A stretch of 12,223 nt of DNA. Origin: a bacterium (GTDB lineage: Bacteria; Patescibacteriota; Minisyncoccia; Ryanbacterales; 2-02-FULL-48-12). The notes beneath the pieces were generated by a model. That model had not been told where the DNA came from. It made no database searches and saw only the letters and a list, made by a program, of their open reading frames with translations. The stretch covers positions 1 through 12,223 of the forward strand of contig SBBS01000045.1 in NCBI GenBank assembly GCA_005239605.1. Direction: 5' to 3'. The position numbers and the translations under genes were made by a program. The first letter of the stretch is position 1; each line of letters opens with the position of its first letter. Positions 12,155 to 12,223 of the stretch are shown piece after piece.

Positions 12155-12223
12155 CTAAAAATTCCCGAAATCCGGCCGGGGCTTGGTGAAAATTTCTTGC
12201 GTGAGCCCTGCTGGCGCTTCAAA
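12155..12223 (-). CDS. possible C-terminal end of a gene running off the window
   Basis: The minus-strand frame entering at 12223 is open for 22 codons to a TAG at 12155-12157 and reads FEAPAGLTQEIF and on to RPDFGNF. The GC content rises sharply here (CCGGCCGG palindrome at 12172-12179), compared with the AT-rich stretch before it. AAATTTTC (12145-12152) and GAAAATTT (12188-12195) form an inverted repeat across the end of the frame. Too short to identify; it may instead be intergenic or repeat sequence. Confidence 0.3.
   Translation of the reverse strand, partial: FEAPAGLTQEIFTKPRPDFGNF

Noticed and set aside
1..12223. Recoding of TGA to glycine as in some CPR lineages
   Set aside because: TGA ends zwf, gnd, the isomerase, the ROK kinase and tmk at the family-expected C-termini, with coupled starts at the same place.

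Overview
This looks like chromosomal DNA of a Candidate Phyla Radiation bacterium, most likely Parcubacteria (Patescibacteria). That is an inference from gene content and style: a ThyX-like protein of double length, a short-form 6-phosphogluconate dehydrogenase next to a fused-specificity phosphoglucose/phosphomannose isomerase, a PolX with an odd PHP domain, an SIMPL protein, many 4-base ATGA overlaps, and low to moderate GC with AT-rich gene boundaries. TGA is used as a stop (for example in zwf, gnd, the isomerase and the ROK kinase), so recoding of TGA as glycine is not supported. No rRNA, tRNA, CRISPR array, transposase or prophage gene was seen.

Layout. (1) 1-99: the C-terminal end of a hydrophobic protein on the + strand. 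(2) 146-3077, minus strand: a three-gene thymidylate operon, dCMP deaminase > thymidylate kinase > double-length ThyX-like protein, which together can take dCMP to dTDP. (3) 3078-3238: a divergent control region holding a 94-nt, almost fully paired inverted repeat whose imperfections are mostly G.U pairs in the + strand RNA. (4) 3239-7621, plus strand: a glucose / oxidative pentose phosphate operon, small unknown protein > zwf > gnd > phosphoglucose/phosphomannose isomerase > ROK sugar kinase, with most junctions overlapping. It can take glucose to ribulose-5-phosphate, except that no 6-phosphogluconolactonase gene is present. (5) 7682-9713, plus strand: a membrane-anchored SIMPL protein, a 65-aa protein with a CxCxxC cluster, and a translationally coupled delta-9-type membrane fatty acid desaturase, closed by a hairpin terminator. 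(6) 9844-11571, minus strand: PolX DNA polymerase whose PHP domain has lost two metal-binding histidines. (7) 11649-12083: a self-contained single-gene unit (promoter, strong ribosome binding site, 107-aa unknown protein, terminator). (8) 12155-12223: possible C-terminus of a minus-strand gene running off the window.

The points most worth following are the hairpin at 3124-3217, the complementary decay of the two ThyX active-site motifs, the PolX PHP change, the small CxCxxC protein coupled to a desaturase, and a degenerate tandem heptamer (consensus CWTGAAR) present at three places, one of them inside the polX coding sequence.
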